From Lateolabrax maculatus (Eukaryota; Chordata; Actinopteri; Acropomatiformes; Lateolabracidae): 64,000 bases of DNA. Where the stretch lies: NCBI GenBank assembly GCA_031216445.1, contig CM062218.1, positions 675,001-739,000 on the forward strand, given 5' to 3'. Under the pieces are notes generated by a model. It worked only from the letters and a program-made list of their open reading frames with translations, made no database searches and was not told where the DNA came from. Shown one piece after another: positions 1 to 10,770 of this stretch (positions within the stretch are counted from its first letter, which is position 1; each line of letters opens with the position of its first letter). A program made the position numbers and the translations under genes.

Positions 1-1861
1 GCAATAGTTTATTTGAGGATTTTCAGTCAGGATTTAGGGAATATCATAGCACAGAGACAGCACTGGTGAGAGTGACAAACGACCTTCTGATTGCGTCAGA
101 TAAAGGATTTGTCTCTGTACTTGTTCTGTTAGATCTCAGTGCCGCTTTCGATACCATTGACCATTGTATCCTACTACAGAGACTGGAGCATTCGACTGGT
201 GTCAAAGGACCCGCACTGAGCTGGTTTTAGTCGTATTTATCAGATAGATTTCAGTTTGTCCATGTAAATGATGAAGCCTCCGTGCACACGGAAGTTAGTC
301 ATGGAGTTCCACAAGGTTCAGTGCTCGGACCACTTTTATTTACCTTGTATATGCTTCCTTTAGGCAATATTATCAGGAAACACTCCATAAACTTTCACTG
401 CTATGCAGATGATACTCAGTTATACTTATCGATAAAGCCAGATGAAACCGGTAAGTTAGCCAAGCTTCAGGCATGTATTAAGGACATAAAAGACTGGATG
501 ACCTGCAATTTCTTGCTGTTAAACTCAGACAAAACTGAAGTTATTGTTCTGGGTCCTAAACACCTGAGAGACGCACTATCTATAGATATAGTTACTCTAG
601 ATGGCATTGCCCTGGCCTCTAGCACCGCTGTAAGGAATCTAGGAGTAATCTTTGATCAGGACATGTCCTTTAATACCCATATAAAACAGACTTCAAGGAC
701 TGCCTTCTTCCACTTACGTAACATTATAAAAATCAGGCATATCCTGTCTCAAAAAGATGCAGAAAAACTAGTTCATGCATTTGTTACTTCTAGGTTAGAT
801 TATTGTAATTCCTTATTATCGGGCTGCCCCGATAAGTCTCTAAAGACTCTCCAGCTGATCCAGAATGCGGCTGCACGTGTACTGACAGGAACTAGCAAAA
901 GGGAACATATTTCTCCAATATTAGCTTCTCTGCACTGGCTCCCTGTGAAATCTAGAATAAAATTTAAAGTTGTCCTCCTCACTTACAAAGCTCTTATTGG
1001 TCAGGCACCATCATATCTTAAAGAGCTGATAGTACCGTATTACCCCACTAGAGCACTACGCTCACAGAATGCAGGGTTCCTTGTGGTTCCTACAGTCTCT
1101 AAAAGTAGAATGGGAGCCAGAGCCTTTAGTTATCAAGCTCCTCTTCTGTGGAATCAGCTCCCAGTTTAGCTTCTGGAGGCAGACACCCTCTCCTCATTTA
1201 AGAGTCTGCTAAAAACGTTCCTTTTTGATAAAGCCTATAGTTAGGGCTGGCTCAGGTGAGTCCTGAACCATCTGTTAGTTATGCTGCTATAGGCTTAGAC
1301 TGCCGGGGGATTTCCCATGATGCACTGAGCTTCTATCTCCTCCTCTCCCTCTCTATCTGTACGCATTCCTTTCCCACTAGTACATGTTACCAACTCCACT
1401 TCTTCCTGGTAGTCTTTGTGCTCTCTGTGCTTTTTCGCCTCCTCACTTTCTGCAGGTATTTCCGCCCCTGGAGCTGTAGAGTCTGGATCTGTGACTGCAG
1501 GCCGTCTACTGCCCCCATGTTCCTGCTCCACACTCACTGCTGCAGTTGTTATTATTATTAGTCTGATTTGTTGTCTCTCCTCCTGTTCTGTCTCCCCTCT
1601 CCCCCTCTCTCTCCCCCTTTCAACCCAACTCGGTCGATGCAGATGGCCGCCCACCCAGAGCCTGGTTCTGCTCGAGGTTTCTACCTGTTAAAGGGAGTTT
1701 TTTCTCGCCACTGTTGCCAAGTGCTGCTCATGGTGGAACTGTTGGGTCTCTGTAAATAATATTTTAAAGAGTATGGTCTAGACCTACTCTATGTGAAAGC
1801 GTCTTGAGATAACTTTTGTTATGATTTGGCGCTATACAAATAAAATTGACTTGACTTGACT
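1..1861 (+). mobile_element. L2-type LINE, 3' part (reverse transcriptase C-terminus plus 3' UTR), decayed
   Basis: This is the 3' portion of a non-LTR retrotransposon, cut by the left window edge. Conceptual translation from about position 20 shows reverse transcriptase motif A (FDTIDH, 148-165), the [14 protein letters not shown] block (from 300) and the catalytic YADD (402-413), followed by the usual C-terminal region with [10 protein letters not shown] and WNQLP. Two in-frame TAG codons break the frame, at 228-230 and 1167-1169; the natural end appears to be the TAG at 1242-1244. The 3' UTR (1245-1861) ends with a GGCGCTATACAAATAAAA segment and three TTGAC units, a tail typical of fish L2/CR1-like elements. 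The copy is therefore 5'-incomplete in this window and cannot encode an active enzyme as it stands. The clade assignment rests on motif and tail recognition, not on a search. Confidence 0.9.
282..1169 (+). pseudogene. Reverse transcriptase C-terminal open segment of the LINE
   Basis: This is the longest open piece of the LINE reading frame (295 codons), lying between the two in-frame TAG codons of the element. It starts after a stop and has no ATG of its own at the left end, so it is not an independent gene. It contains the palm motif YADDTQLY, the thumb region and the conserved C-terminal segment. The family frame continues upstream through motif A and downstream for another 25 codons after the TAG at 1167. 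It would have served target-primed reverse transcription of the element RNA when intact. The open stretch suggests a fairly young copy, since neutral decay has produced only two stops and no obvious frameshift over about 1.2 kb. Confidence 0.88.
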
Positions 1862-2331
1862 TAATGCAGCCCTCTGTATGATTAGAGTTATTTAAAAAGT
1901 TGAATGTCAAATCATGAAATCATGCTTTCAGATTGAAAGAGCGTGACCCTGATTAAATATAGAAAAAGTTACTGCACAGATCTGTGAAGACCTACAAACT
2001 GACTTCAAATCTAAGTTTTTATCTCTGATTTATGTGAGAAGAAATACATTTTGTGATATTTCAGTGATATTTATTTTCAGAATAAAGTGCACAGTCCTGC
2101 CTCCAGACAACAGTCAGAGTGCTGGGTGAGTTTTCAGGTTATAAAAACAGGATTTTGTATAAATATTGAGTGTACAGACTGTTCCTGGATATGTGTGTAC
2201 AGCCTGTCTGTGTCTGTGTGTGTGTGTGTGTTTGTTCTGCCTGAGACACTGAGGAAGACGTATACAGCCTATATATATTTTCATATCGAGTGTGTTTGTT
2301 CTTCCTCACAGTGAAACAGTTCACATCATTT

Positions 2332-2354
2332 CACACGCACACACACGCAAACAT

Positions 2355-2390
<36 letters not shown>

Positions 2391-2391
2391 T
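2332..2391. repeat. (CA)n-(TA)n composite microsatellite
   Basis: An imperfect CA tract passes directly into a pure TA tract of about ten units. Such junctions usually arise by mutation of CpA/TpG at the edge of a CA array. Confidence 0.95.
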
Positions 2392-2493
2392 CCTGCGTCC
2401 CCACCGCTGCAGCTTCCCCTGCAACTCCTGATTTGGTGTGAATGCGGCCTGAAGCTGATGTTGTTTTAGGCAAATTAGCATATCAAACATGTG

Positions 2494-2558
2494 GTGTGTG
2501 TGTGTGTATGTGTGTGTGTGTCTGCGTGTGTGTGTATGCGTGTGTGTGTGTGTGTGTG
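2494..2558. repeat. Interrupted (TG)n microsatellite
   Basis: TG units are broken by TA, TC and CG variants, indicating an older array. Confidence 0.9.
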
Positions 2559-3034
2559 GATTAGAGGAGTGTGAGGCTGGAAGCTGCTCTGATTTGTCAG
2601 CAGACTCTGTGGGAGTCGACACCTGAACTTTGTTTCTCTCCATTGGGAAAAATCAGATTTGTCACCGTCTGCTTCTGACAAATGAGCACTAAATGCTGTC
2701 GAGGTGTGTGTGTGTGTGTGTGTGTAATTAATTGTTTGAATTTTTATATTTTATATTTTATTTATTTAGATCACAACATTATTAATCAGGTCTCTCAAAG
2801 AAATGATGGCCCACAACAGCTTCCTCCATTTTGGACCCTCCGACTCTCCGTCCATTCAGAGATCAGCTCTGTCTTGTTATTGGTCAGCGGCTCAAATTCA
2901 CCTGTCAGAGTGAATCCTCCAACTGTCACGATTTTAGTGGAGAGAAAAGAATTCAGTGTTTTAGAAGTTTACTGAGTAAAACCTTCAAGAGCAGAAGATG
3001 AAGATGACGCACGTGTGATACTGCTGGACATTCA

Positions 3035-3069
<35 letters not shown>

Positions 3070-3253
3070 CATCTGTCACACAGATTGTAGCTCAGCGCCG
3101 CTCGTCCCCCTCCCTGCAGAGAGAGGGAGGGGCCGTGTGTGTGTGTGTGTGTGTAATGAAATGATGCATCATCATCATCATCATAATCATCATCATCAAG
3201 TTACATAACTATCGCTATTGACCGCCATTAACCCGCTGCTACGGTCAAACATA

Positions 3254-3257
<4 letters not shown>

Positions 3258-3329
<72 letters not shown>

Positions 3330-3416
3330 TGTGTATGTGTGTGTGTGTGTGTGTGGGTGTGGGTGTGTGTATGTGTGTGTGTGTGTGTGTGTGTGTAGGT
3401 GTGTGTGTGTGTGTGT

Positions 3417-3463
<47 letters not shown>

Positions 3464-3486
3464 TGTGTGTGTGTGTATGTGGGTGT

Positions 3487-3518
<32 letters not shown>

Positions 3519-3567
3519 AGGTGTGTGTGTGTGTGTGTGTGTATGTGTGTGTGTGTGTGTGTGTGTG

Positions 3568-3651
<84 letters not shown>
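3258..3651. repeat. Long interrupted (TG)n array, about 390 bp
   Basis: Nearly 200 TG units are interspersed with GTATG, GTAGG and GGGTG interruptions. Blocks such as GTAGG followed by a TG run, ATG and another TG run recur, suggesting that larger units within the array have been duplicated. It gives open frames on both strands (poly Cys-Val and Thr-His) that are not genes. Confidence 0.97.
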
Positions 3652-5662
3652 GGCGTCCAGCTGGCGCCTGGTGACTCACATCAGACTGGCAGCAGCACTG
3701 ATCAATTACAGCCAGAGATCAGAAGAGACGACCACAGATCAATAACCATTACTAACCGCCTGCGTGTGTGTATGTGTGTGTGTGTGTTCCTCTTGTTTTT
3801 AAACAAATCTAAACTTTCAGTTTCTACTCTAGTTTAAAAAAGCTTAAATGTATAGAAATAGATAAATAATATGTGTATATTATATATAATCAGTCCATGG
3901 AGCATTAGTAGAAGGAGAGAGGAACTTCCTCTTTCATCCGAGGGAAGTGTAAAATAAGATCGCAGCTGCAGAGTTTATTTCTGGGCAGTTTTAGACTTTT
4001 AAGAATTTGCAGAAGAGAAGAAGAAAAGTGACGAATACAAACAGACTTCAGAGAGGGAGAGTGTGTGTGTGTGTGTTCTAATTAAACTATGAAATATTTA
4101 CATACATGTATTTATTTGCAGCATCATGAGTTTAGAAGAAGTTTTGTGTGCAGAATATATATATATATATATTTATATAAACCTGGTAAACATTGTACCT
4201 GCTGGTGGGAGCTGTCTGTGAGCACTGAGGAATGAGCGGTCTGAAATGTGCTGCTGTGTGTTTTCTCTACAGTTCATCAGTGTTCACCGTCTTAGCTTAG
4301 CATGCCGGCATGTCTTTAGGACACATGAAGATGTCGAGCTGACGGTGAAGTCAGAGGATCAATAAAACTCTTCCAGCTCCTCCTGGAGGAACGTGAACGT
4401 GTGAACCAGGCCCACATGAGTGTCGAGCCGCACACTTAGCATAGCTGAGAATAAATAAATCATTTAAATAGCCGTTTCCCGGCGCTACCTGAAGCGTTTC
4501 CTGTGGTTTTGTGTTTTCAGTTGAAATGTAAATCAGATTATGTAAGAGTGAACGTGGAGTCGACGGTGAACACATCGATCTGAGCTCAGCAACGCGACCG
4601 CTGAATGTGCTCCTAACGAGGGAAAGAGGTGGTTGCCACGGCGATGCCTGACAGCTCATCAATAAGTCATCCCAACAGGTAGAGCGCGGGACACCGACGG
4701 GCGAGAGACTATCACCGACCACAGGGGAGAGAGGGGTCGTCCGTTACAGGGTCCCCTGGACGACCCGGAGAAGGCAGGTTCTGCAGTCAGAAGACAGTTC
4801 TGAAGTTCTGCTGCTCCTTCAGGTGGATGTTGGAGCTTCAGCGAGCAGACGGAGAAAGGCTGCTCTCCACCTACAAACGTCACGAGAGCTCGGAGCCAGT
4901 CGAGCTGAAGGTGGAAACTTGAAGCCTCAGGTGAGTAAACGAGACGCAGACAAAGCGCTCGCAGCTGTTCCACCTCACACAGACCTCAGACCAGCGTCCG
5001 CACACTTTTCAGGTTAAATATAAGGTGAGAGCTGTTTCTACAACTGTTAAACTGTTAATAAATCCTTCCATGTTTTACAGCGCTGGGAGGATTGATTTCT
5101 AATGAAGTGTTGTGTGTTTTCTCTCCGGCTCTGAGGAAGTGAGGATGACTGCGTGTGTTCGATCTTCCTCGCCGATGTTGTTGAGTCTGTTTCCTCCATT
5201 TTCTCTCTTCTCCTCTCCACACTTCATCTCACTGTAATTACTTTCTCTCTGTCTCATCTCCCTGTTGATGAAATCTGTCCAACTGATACCAGGAGGTGTT
5301 GGCCTGTCGCCCCCCCTCCTCCTCCTCTTTCCCTTCCTCCCCCATCTTCCTCTCCCCTCCTCCCTCCATCTTCCTCTCTCTCTTTCACACTTCTTTCCTT
5401 CTGTTGTATTTTTCGTTCTATTTCAGTTCTGATCCTCTGGTGTTGAAATGTTTTTTATTTTATCTTCTTGGCTCCTGATCTGATTCAATCTGTCGTGCAG
5501 TCTGCTGCTTCATCTTCATCAAATGTTGTAAATAAAGTATGAATCATGAAACCATCCTGACTCCTGTCCCAGTCACCTGACTCTCTCCTCCACCTGCTCA
5601 CCTGCTCCTCCTGCCCCACTCACCCCCCCGAAAGCATTTATACCAGCCAGTCTCCCCCCGCT
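3652..5662. other. Intergenic stretch, no gene recognised
   Basis: Apart from a dispersed-repeat fragment at 4290-4412 the stretch shows no recognised feature. It is locally CpG-richer at 4540-5000 and pyrimidine-rich at 5310-5400. An open frame at 4823 ends soon after a possible donor site near 4930 and matches nothing known to me. Confidence 0.5.
4290..4412 (+). repeat. Dispersed teleost repeat fragment (GTCAGAGGATCA type)
   Basis: Carries AAGTCAGAGGATCAATAAA followed by a diverged region ending near GTGAACCAGG. The same block recurs at 6854-6920. I recognise it as a widespread fish repeat often preceded by TTAGCATGCTAAC; I cannot name its family. Confidence 0.7.
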
Positions 5663-5712
5663 CCTGAACCTGATCCTGAACCTGATCCTGAACCTGATCC
5701 TGAACCTGATCC
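5663..5712. repeat. 12-bp tandem repeat, about 4 copies
   Basis: The unit CCTGAACCTGAT is repeated four times without change and then starts a fifth copy. Lack of divergence suggests recent expansion. Confidence 0.95.
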
Positions 5713-6528
5713 GCTCCTCTTCGTCCTCACCAGTCGTACCCGTCTTAATAATAATATTACAGAGTAATATAATATATATACAGTGTAATATTGTGGTGGG
5801 GGGTAAGTTTGTCCTTCAGAGGCCTCCGTACAACAGCCGGATGTAAACAGGAAGTTGAATAAAGTCAGACCACCATTAATGTATTAATAACACCAATATT
5901 AGAGCTGATTGAATCCTTTATGCAGAATAATTGATCCACTCTTGTCTTGTCCTCTTCATCATTTTCATGTTAAAGTAGTTGACAGAAACAAGCTGATTCA
6001 TATTTTATAAACTAAATTAATTAATCAGATTTTCTGAAATTCACTCAAAACCAGTTTATGGAAACATAATTACTGTCATTTTATTTCTGTCCCCCCCGCT
6101 TGTGATTGTAGTTATTTCTACTCTCTGTCTCATCACTGTGTTCAGATCAGTTGATCAGAAATCTAAATATAAATGGCGTTGAAGCAGGTCAGAGTGAATA
6201 TAAATACTCTGACAGCAGTCTCAGGTTGGTACTGAGCGCGTGCAGCCGCCCCCGGCTGTTTCTGGATGAAACGTGTCGGCAGATTTGGCGTCACAGCGGC
6301 TCTCTTCCTGTTCACAGTCGGCAGGTTCTGGTGTAAAGAAACCCTCGGACGTCTCATGACCTCACAAACAGCAACTGATCAGCTGATAAAACCTGAAGCT
6401 GTAACCAGAAACCAGACCCGCTGGTCTGGTTCGGTCCAAACTTCACCCAGAGAAAGTGTGAATCTACGTCCGCTGGTCCGTCAGCTGCAGGACTTATTGA
6501 TTCACTGATGTTATCTCTGAATCTGACT
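5713..6528. other. Intergenic stretch, nothing recognised
   Basis: Single-copy-looking AT-rich DNA; no exon, RNA gene or known repeat could be supported. Confidence 0.5.
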
Positions 6529-6735
6529 GTTCACCTTCATGTTCGCCTGTTCGTCATGTTCACCTGTTCGTCATGTTCACCTGTTCGTCATGTTCGCCTG
6601 TTCGTCATGTTCACCTGTTCGTCATGTTCGCCTGTTCGTCATGTTCACCTGTTCGTCATGTTCACCTGTTCGTCATGTTCACCTGTTCGTCATGTTCGCC
6701 TGTTCGTCATGTTCACCTGTCCGCCTGTTCGCCAT
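6529..6735. repeat. 17-bp minisatellite, about 11 copies
   Basis: The unit is GTTCRCCTGTTCGTCAT, where the fifth base alternates between A and G from copy to copy. Ten clean units run from 6541 to 6710 with a diverged unit after them. All three frames stay open because 17 is not a multiple of 3 and the unit has no stop, giving spurious proteins. Confidence 0.97.
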
Positions 6736-6747
6736 CTTGGTTTAGTG

Positions 6748-6975
6748 TGTTAGCATGCTAACATCAGCCAATTAGCGGAGTGCAGCTGAGGCTGATGATG
6801 TCATCAGTTCTGCAGGCGTTTGGTCATAAACCAAAGTGTTGGACACGTCAACATGATGATGAAGTCAGAGGATCAATAAAGTTATTCCAGATCATCAGGA
6901 AGGAAATGAACATCTGAACCACATTTCATCTCAATCATCCAACAGCTGTTTCAGTCTGAACCGACCGATGTAACA
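6748..6975 (+). repeat. Dispersed teleost repeat (TTAGCATGCTAAC / GTCAGAGGATCA type)
   Basis: Contains GTTAGCATGCTAAC, then TTTGGTCATAAACCAAAGT, then GAAGTCAGAGGATCAATAAA in the order I know from many fish genomes. It is a longer copy than the one at 4290 and in the same orientation. Confidence 0.78.
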
Positions 6976-8079
6976 TCCACAGTACACCAACGCCTCCGAA
7001 ACGTCCTCGTCAACATGTCGACGCCATGACATCATCGCGTCTCACGACAAACACACAAAACCCGTCAAAAAAACGTCACTTTTACATTTCTGATTAATGA
7101 GATACATGTCACTTTGATCAATGTGATCATAGTGATCAACGTGATCACTATGATCACATTGATCCGGGCCACGCCCATCGGTCAACACATAAAAACAGAC
7201 GTCAGCTGACCCCACCACCACAGGCGCAGGTCGCCCAGGTGTTAACATTGATAGTAGTCGTGGTTACAGTTTGTGTAACAGCTGATCAGAGAGCAGCACT
7301 AGAGGACAGTAACTCGTCTCCCTGTCAATCATCAGGAAGATGTTAACGCACCTTTAACATCTTATCACGGCAGGTTTAAGCTGTTAAAAACTATCAAATT
7401 TAATGAGTAAATAAGTTAAGATCCTGATTTGAATGATTCTGTCCACCTGGCTTGTGATTGTTTGGAGCAACAGGCTGTGAAACGGGGCAGGGATGCTCCA
7501 GGCGGGGGTAAACGGGGCGCTCCTCGGGATCTGGAAGTTTTTTTTAAAAGAGAGGTGCGTTCAAGCTCAAACAGAGTAAGCTGCCCTTTAATCCTAAACA
7601 AATCATCCTTTTAAACACATCAAATTAAAGTTTTTGTCCCATTTCTACATTTTTCTTTCAAAAAATAAAATGACTTCAACTCAACCAAACTTTACACTTC
7701 TGATATTGATATTGATGATATTTTAGAGGTTTACTGATAATCAGGGAGAGGAAGACCATCTGATCAGGGCTGCGACAAGGGGCGTGTTCCTGCTGCAACA
7801 TCTTGTGACCCTCACATTTATATTTTGGGCTCCTGATTGGAGCCACTGCTCCAACTGCTTCGTGAATCTTTTCTTTAATGATCTAAAAAATACTGATCAG
7901 TCTTTAAAAAACACAACATGAACCTTCAGGCGCAGCACAAAACCTGAACCTCCTGACACCAAACATGAAAGACCTCCGGACCAAATGTCTCCAGGTCACA
8001 AAGACCCCGGAGTCTCTGCAGAGAATTAACAACATGAGAGCATCCCAGAATCCTGCCTGTTTACCGACTGGAGACGCCA
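6976..8079. other. Intergenic, with the 7116 palindrome
   Basis: No gene is recognised. Its one outstanding element is the perfect inverted repeat at 7116-7164, listed separately. Confidence 0.5.
7116..7164. repeat. Perfect 23-bp inverted repeat, 3-nt spacer, built from 9-bp TGATCA units
   Basis: Left arm 7116-7138 is exactly complementary to right arm 7142-7164, with ACG between. TGATCA occurs at 7115, 7124, 7133, 7142 and 7151, exactly 9 bp apart, and a variant TGATCC follows at 7160. The segment is thus at once a tandem array and a palindrome. It could extrude a cruciform or fold as an RNA hairpin. Confidence 0.97.

Positions 8080-8124
<45 letters not shown>
8080..8124. repeat. (CA)n microsatellite, about 22 units
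   Basis: Uninterrupted CA tract. Confidence 0.97.
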
Positions 8125-8125
<1 letters not shown>

Positions 8126-8203
8126 CTGAACCCTCACATCGGGACCCACAGGACTCCTGACAGACAGGATTCAGGTAAAACAGAGAGGAGGAGGGAAGTT
8201 GGG

Positions 8204-8500
8204 ACTCACCCTGCAGCAGGTCACCGCTCCAGCACTTTCCTGGAGGAACTAGTTATTCCCATCGTCCGTCCTGTCGTCTCCTCTCCGGAGGGGGAAGCAG
8301 AAAGAATCCAGACGTCTGATTGGGTGTTTTCTTTGTGATTGTGGTTGGTTTTATTTTGCGTCTTCTTCCGCTGCTCGCGCCGCGCCTTCTCTCTGCTCTC
8401 TGCCTTCCACAACAACTGAGAGGAGGAGATGCTGGCTGGAGCTGGCTGTGTCTCGTCACCCGTGGCAACCAGTTGCTATAGCGATGGACCCGAGCTCATT
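8204..8500 (-). promoter_or_regulatory. Possible promoter / first non-coding exon, minus strand
   Basis: The block is richer in CpG than its surroundings (CGCGCCGCGCC near 8378). On the minus strand a good splice donor, CAGG followed by GTGAGT, ends at 8210, and an X-box-like motif lies upstream at 8455-8469. A minus-strand ATG at 8262 opens only a 13-codon frame, as an upstream ORF might. No downstream exon was recognised, so this remains a weak suggestion; it could equally be chance. Confidence 0.22.
8455..8469. promoter_or_regulatory. RFX X-box-like motif
   Basis: GTCACCCGTGGCAAC fits the RFX consensus GTNRCC-N(0-3)-RGYAAC exactly with a 3-bp spacer. A weaker half-matching copy, GTTGCTATAGCGAT, follows at 8472-8485. 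RFX factors bind such sites in promoters of ciliary and MHC class II genes. Occupancy is not shown by sequence alone. Confidence 0.4.
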
Positions 8501-8580
8501 GGGAGACGGAGGTGATGATGGAGACGTGGGGAGACCTATGGAGGGGTGGAGACGGGTTTGTTTACATGGAAGGTGTGTGT

Positions 8581-8582
<2 letters not shown>

Positions 8583-8624
<42 letters not shown>
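8583..8624. repeat. (TG)n microsatellite
   Basis: Uninterrupted TG tract of about 21 units. Confidence 0.97.
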
Positions 8625-8626
<2 letters not shown>

Positions 8627-9845
8627 TAAGGCTGTCACTTTCTATTTGAAATTCAAACATCGGTTCGATCGGTGTTCATTGGAACTGTTTCGACCTTTTT
8701 CCAGTCTAAAAGCAGAACAGATGGTTTGAAGAAGTTTTCCTTGTGATCCAGCTGAGGGCGCTGTAATCATCCATCAGCTGACCTGCGACCTGCCAGTGAA
8801 ATCAGGACACGACTTAACACTAACGTTAAAGAGAACTTTTGTTGTAAAATTGTCAGTAACGTTAAACGAGTGGAATTTGGAACAACAAGTTTGCTACCTA
8901 AGGTCAGACTCTGTGAACGTTAACACTTAACGTTAATCCAAACTGTGATGGCTCGCGTTCGCTAAGTCGACATGAAGACCCCGAGTATCCATCGACGGTT
9001 ATGAGCCATCGGACCCGCACAGACATGGAAAAGTGTCTCTTTGTGGTCGTTTGATTGACTTTGGTGTCACTTCAGACCACCTGACTCCTTCCTCCCCACA
9101 AATAAAACTTGTAACCAGTAGCTGAAGTTTACAGTTACAACCAGACCAAACCAACATGTCGGTCCGTCCCTCAGTACGGTCTTCCTGTTTGTAGCTCTCA
9201 GCTCTGACCTCATTGGTTCCTCCTGAAGACATAAAACCTAAAAAATCCCCACAGATTTATAGTTTCATGCTTCAAACAGCTGCTCACTGTAGTTTTTATC
9301 TAACAAACAGGGGAAAATAGTGCATTACTTGGGGACTATTTCTAGCAGCAGATGAATCCACATGTGGTGCTGTAGTGAGTGTTTGGTGACTCAGAGCAAC
9401 AGTGAGGTTCACTGAGGAGCTTTAATAGTTTTTGGATGGAGCTGTGTGGCTCAGAGGAAGAAGATACTTCAGGCTGAGATACTCACAGGATACCTGTTAG
9501 TAGATATTCACTGCTGGTTTGAGTCCGGACACGAGGTTTGATGACTAGAAGGAAAACATAGAATATCAGCCGACTTTCACTGTAACATAACAACCATGTT
9601 GGATCAGGATCCTTCATCTGATCTGAAGTGTCGGGATATTTTTCAGTATAAATCAACTCGTCAGTGCTCTCTGGTGGACAAACTGTCTTACTGTCACTAA
9701 TTGTATCTGGAACCATGACACTGCCTGATAGTATTAACTTCACTGTATAATCTGTTTCTGACTGAACACTTGTTTTTGCTCTGTTTTTTTTCTAAAAAGA
9801 AACAGGAGACATGTGACTGTAATCACTGCAAACCTGAAATTATCC

Positions 9846-9881
<36 letters not shown>

Positions 9882-10195
9882 GTTGCAGATGCTGTGATGA
9901 CGCCTCCATCACACACGACTGCAGGCATTAATATTAACACCCTGTAATAACACAGCTGTCTGTCAGTGCAGCTGTAACAGTGTGTGTGTGTGTGTGTGTG
10001 GGTGTGTGTGTGTGTGTGGGTGTGTAGTAATTATCACCTCCTCCTGTGTGGGAACTACAGGTATACAGATAACAAAGAGCATCTCGTGGTTTGATGCTCT
10101 TAAACATAGAAAGAAATGTTAAAACTGCAGCCTGTCGTGGTTAAAGTTTTTACTATTTACAGTTTGGATTAACTTATTTACGATTTACTAAATTA
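8625..10195. other. Intergenic stretch, no gene recognised
   Basis: Contains short CA (9849-9877) and TG (9980-10026) tracts. Otherwise I see nothing I can support. Confidence 0.5.
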
Positions 10196-10560
10196 CTGTG
10201 ATCAAATACTATTTTGAGGTACTTGTAATTAACTTGAGTATTTCCATTTTTTTCTTAATATTATATTACTATAAATATTGTATTTTTTTTGACAGCTTTA
10301 GTTACTTTACAGATTCAGATAATTAAATTAATCAATCATCAATGATGATGTATTAGTACAGATGAAACTACCAGTAGTATATAAAGTCGTTAAATGAGCT
10401 GCAACATTAAAGTGATGAACACAGTCATGATCAACAATATCAGATATATTATTCTGCATCACGAGTACTTTTAAGTATATTTTGATGATGATACTTTTTT
10501 ACTAACAACATTTTGAAGTCAGGACTTTTACTTGAGTGTTTCTACCTTGTGGTATTTCTA
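10196..10560 (+). repeat. Dispersed teleost repeat, TACTTTTACT / TTCCACCACTG family, copy A
   Basis: Shows in order the blocks TTTGAGGTACTTGTA, GACAGCTTTAGTTACTTTAC, TATATAAAGT, GAGTACTTTTAAGTATATTTTG and GACTTTTACTTGAGTG that mark a very common fish repeat. I recognise it by memory and cannot give its formal name. It is near full length and on the + strand. Related pieces lie at 17110, 32664, 34138, 37690, 40866 and 55231. Confidence 0.75.
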
Positions 10561-10770
10561 CTTCTCCTTCTTCCGCCGCTGCAGTTTGATGAACACAACC
10601 AGTAACTCACAGCTGGTTATATCAACTTTAAAGACGATGATGTTAATGTCTGCTGACCCCCGGGAGCCAAACTTACTGAGGAAATAAATCAGTGATTGCA
10701 GTTTTGACAGAAGTATTGAACTGATTTCTGTCCGATCAGCCGGCTTCTTCAGACAGAGGACAACAAGAGA

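Larger units (their letters stand above)
1862..3257. other. Intergenic, microsatellite-rich
   Basis: No gene is recognised. The stretch holds a CA/TA composite repeat at 2332-2391, a TG array at 2494-2558, shorter TG runs at 2704-2726 and 3134-3154, a CA run at 3036-3065 and a trinucleotide ATC run at 3165-3199. Open frames here are mostly CA/TG translations. Confidence 0.7.

Noticed and set aside
3218..3837. Several overlapping open frames rich in Cys-Val or Thr-His
   Set aside because: They are translations of the TG/CA array on both strands; the same applies to other frames over CA/TG tracts in the window.
4823..5017. 64-codon open frame with a possible acceptor before it and donor near 4930
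   Set aside because: No recognisable protein similarity, and competing frames are equally open over this CpG-richer stretch.
6508..6761. Three overlapping open frames giving repetitive Cys/Ser-rich proteins
   Set aside because: Produced by a 17-bp repeat with no stop codon in any frame on this strand.
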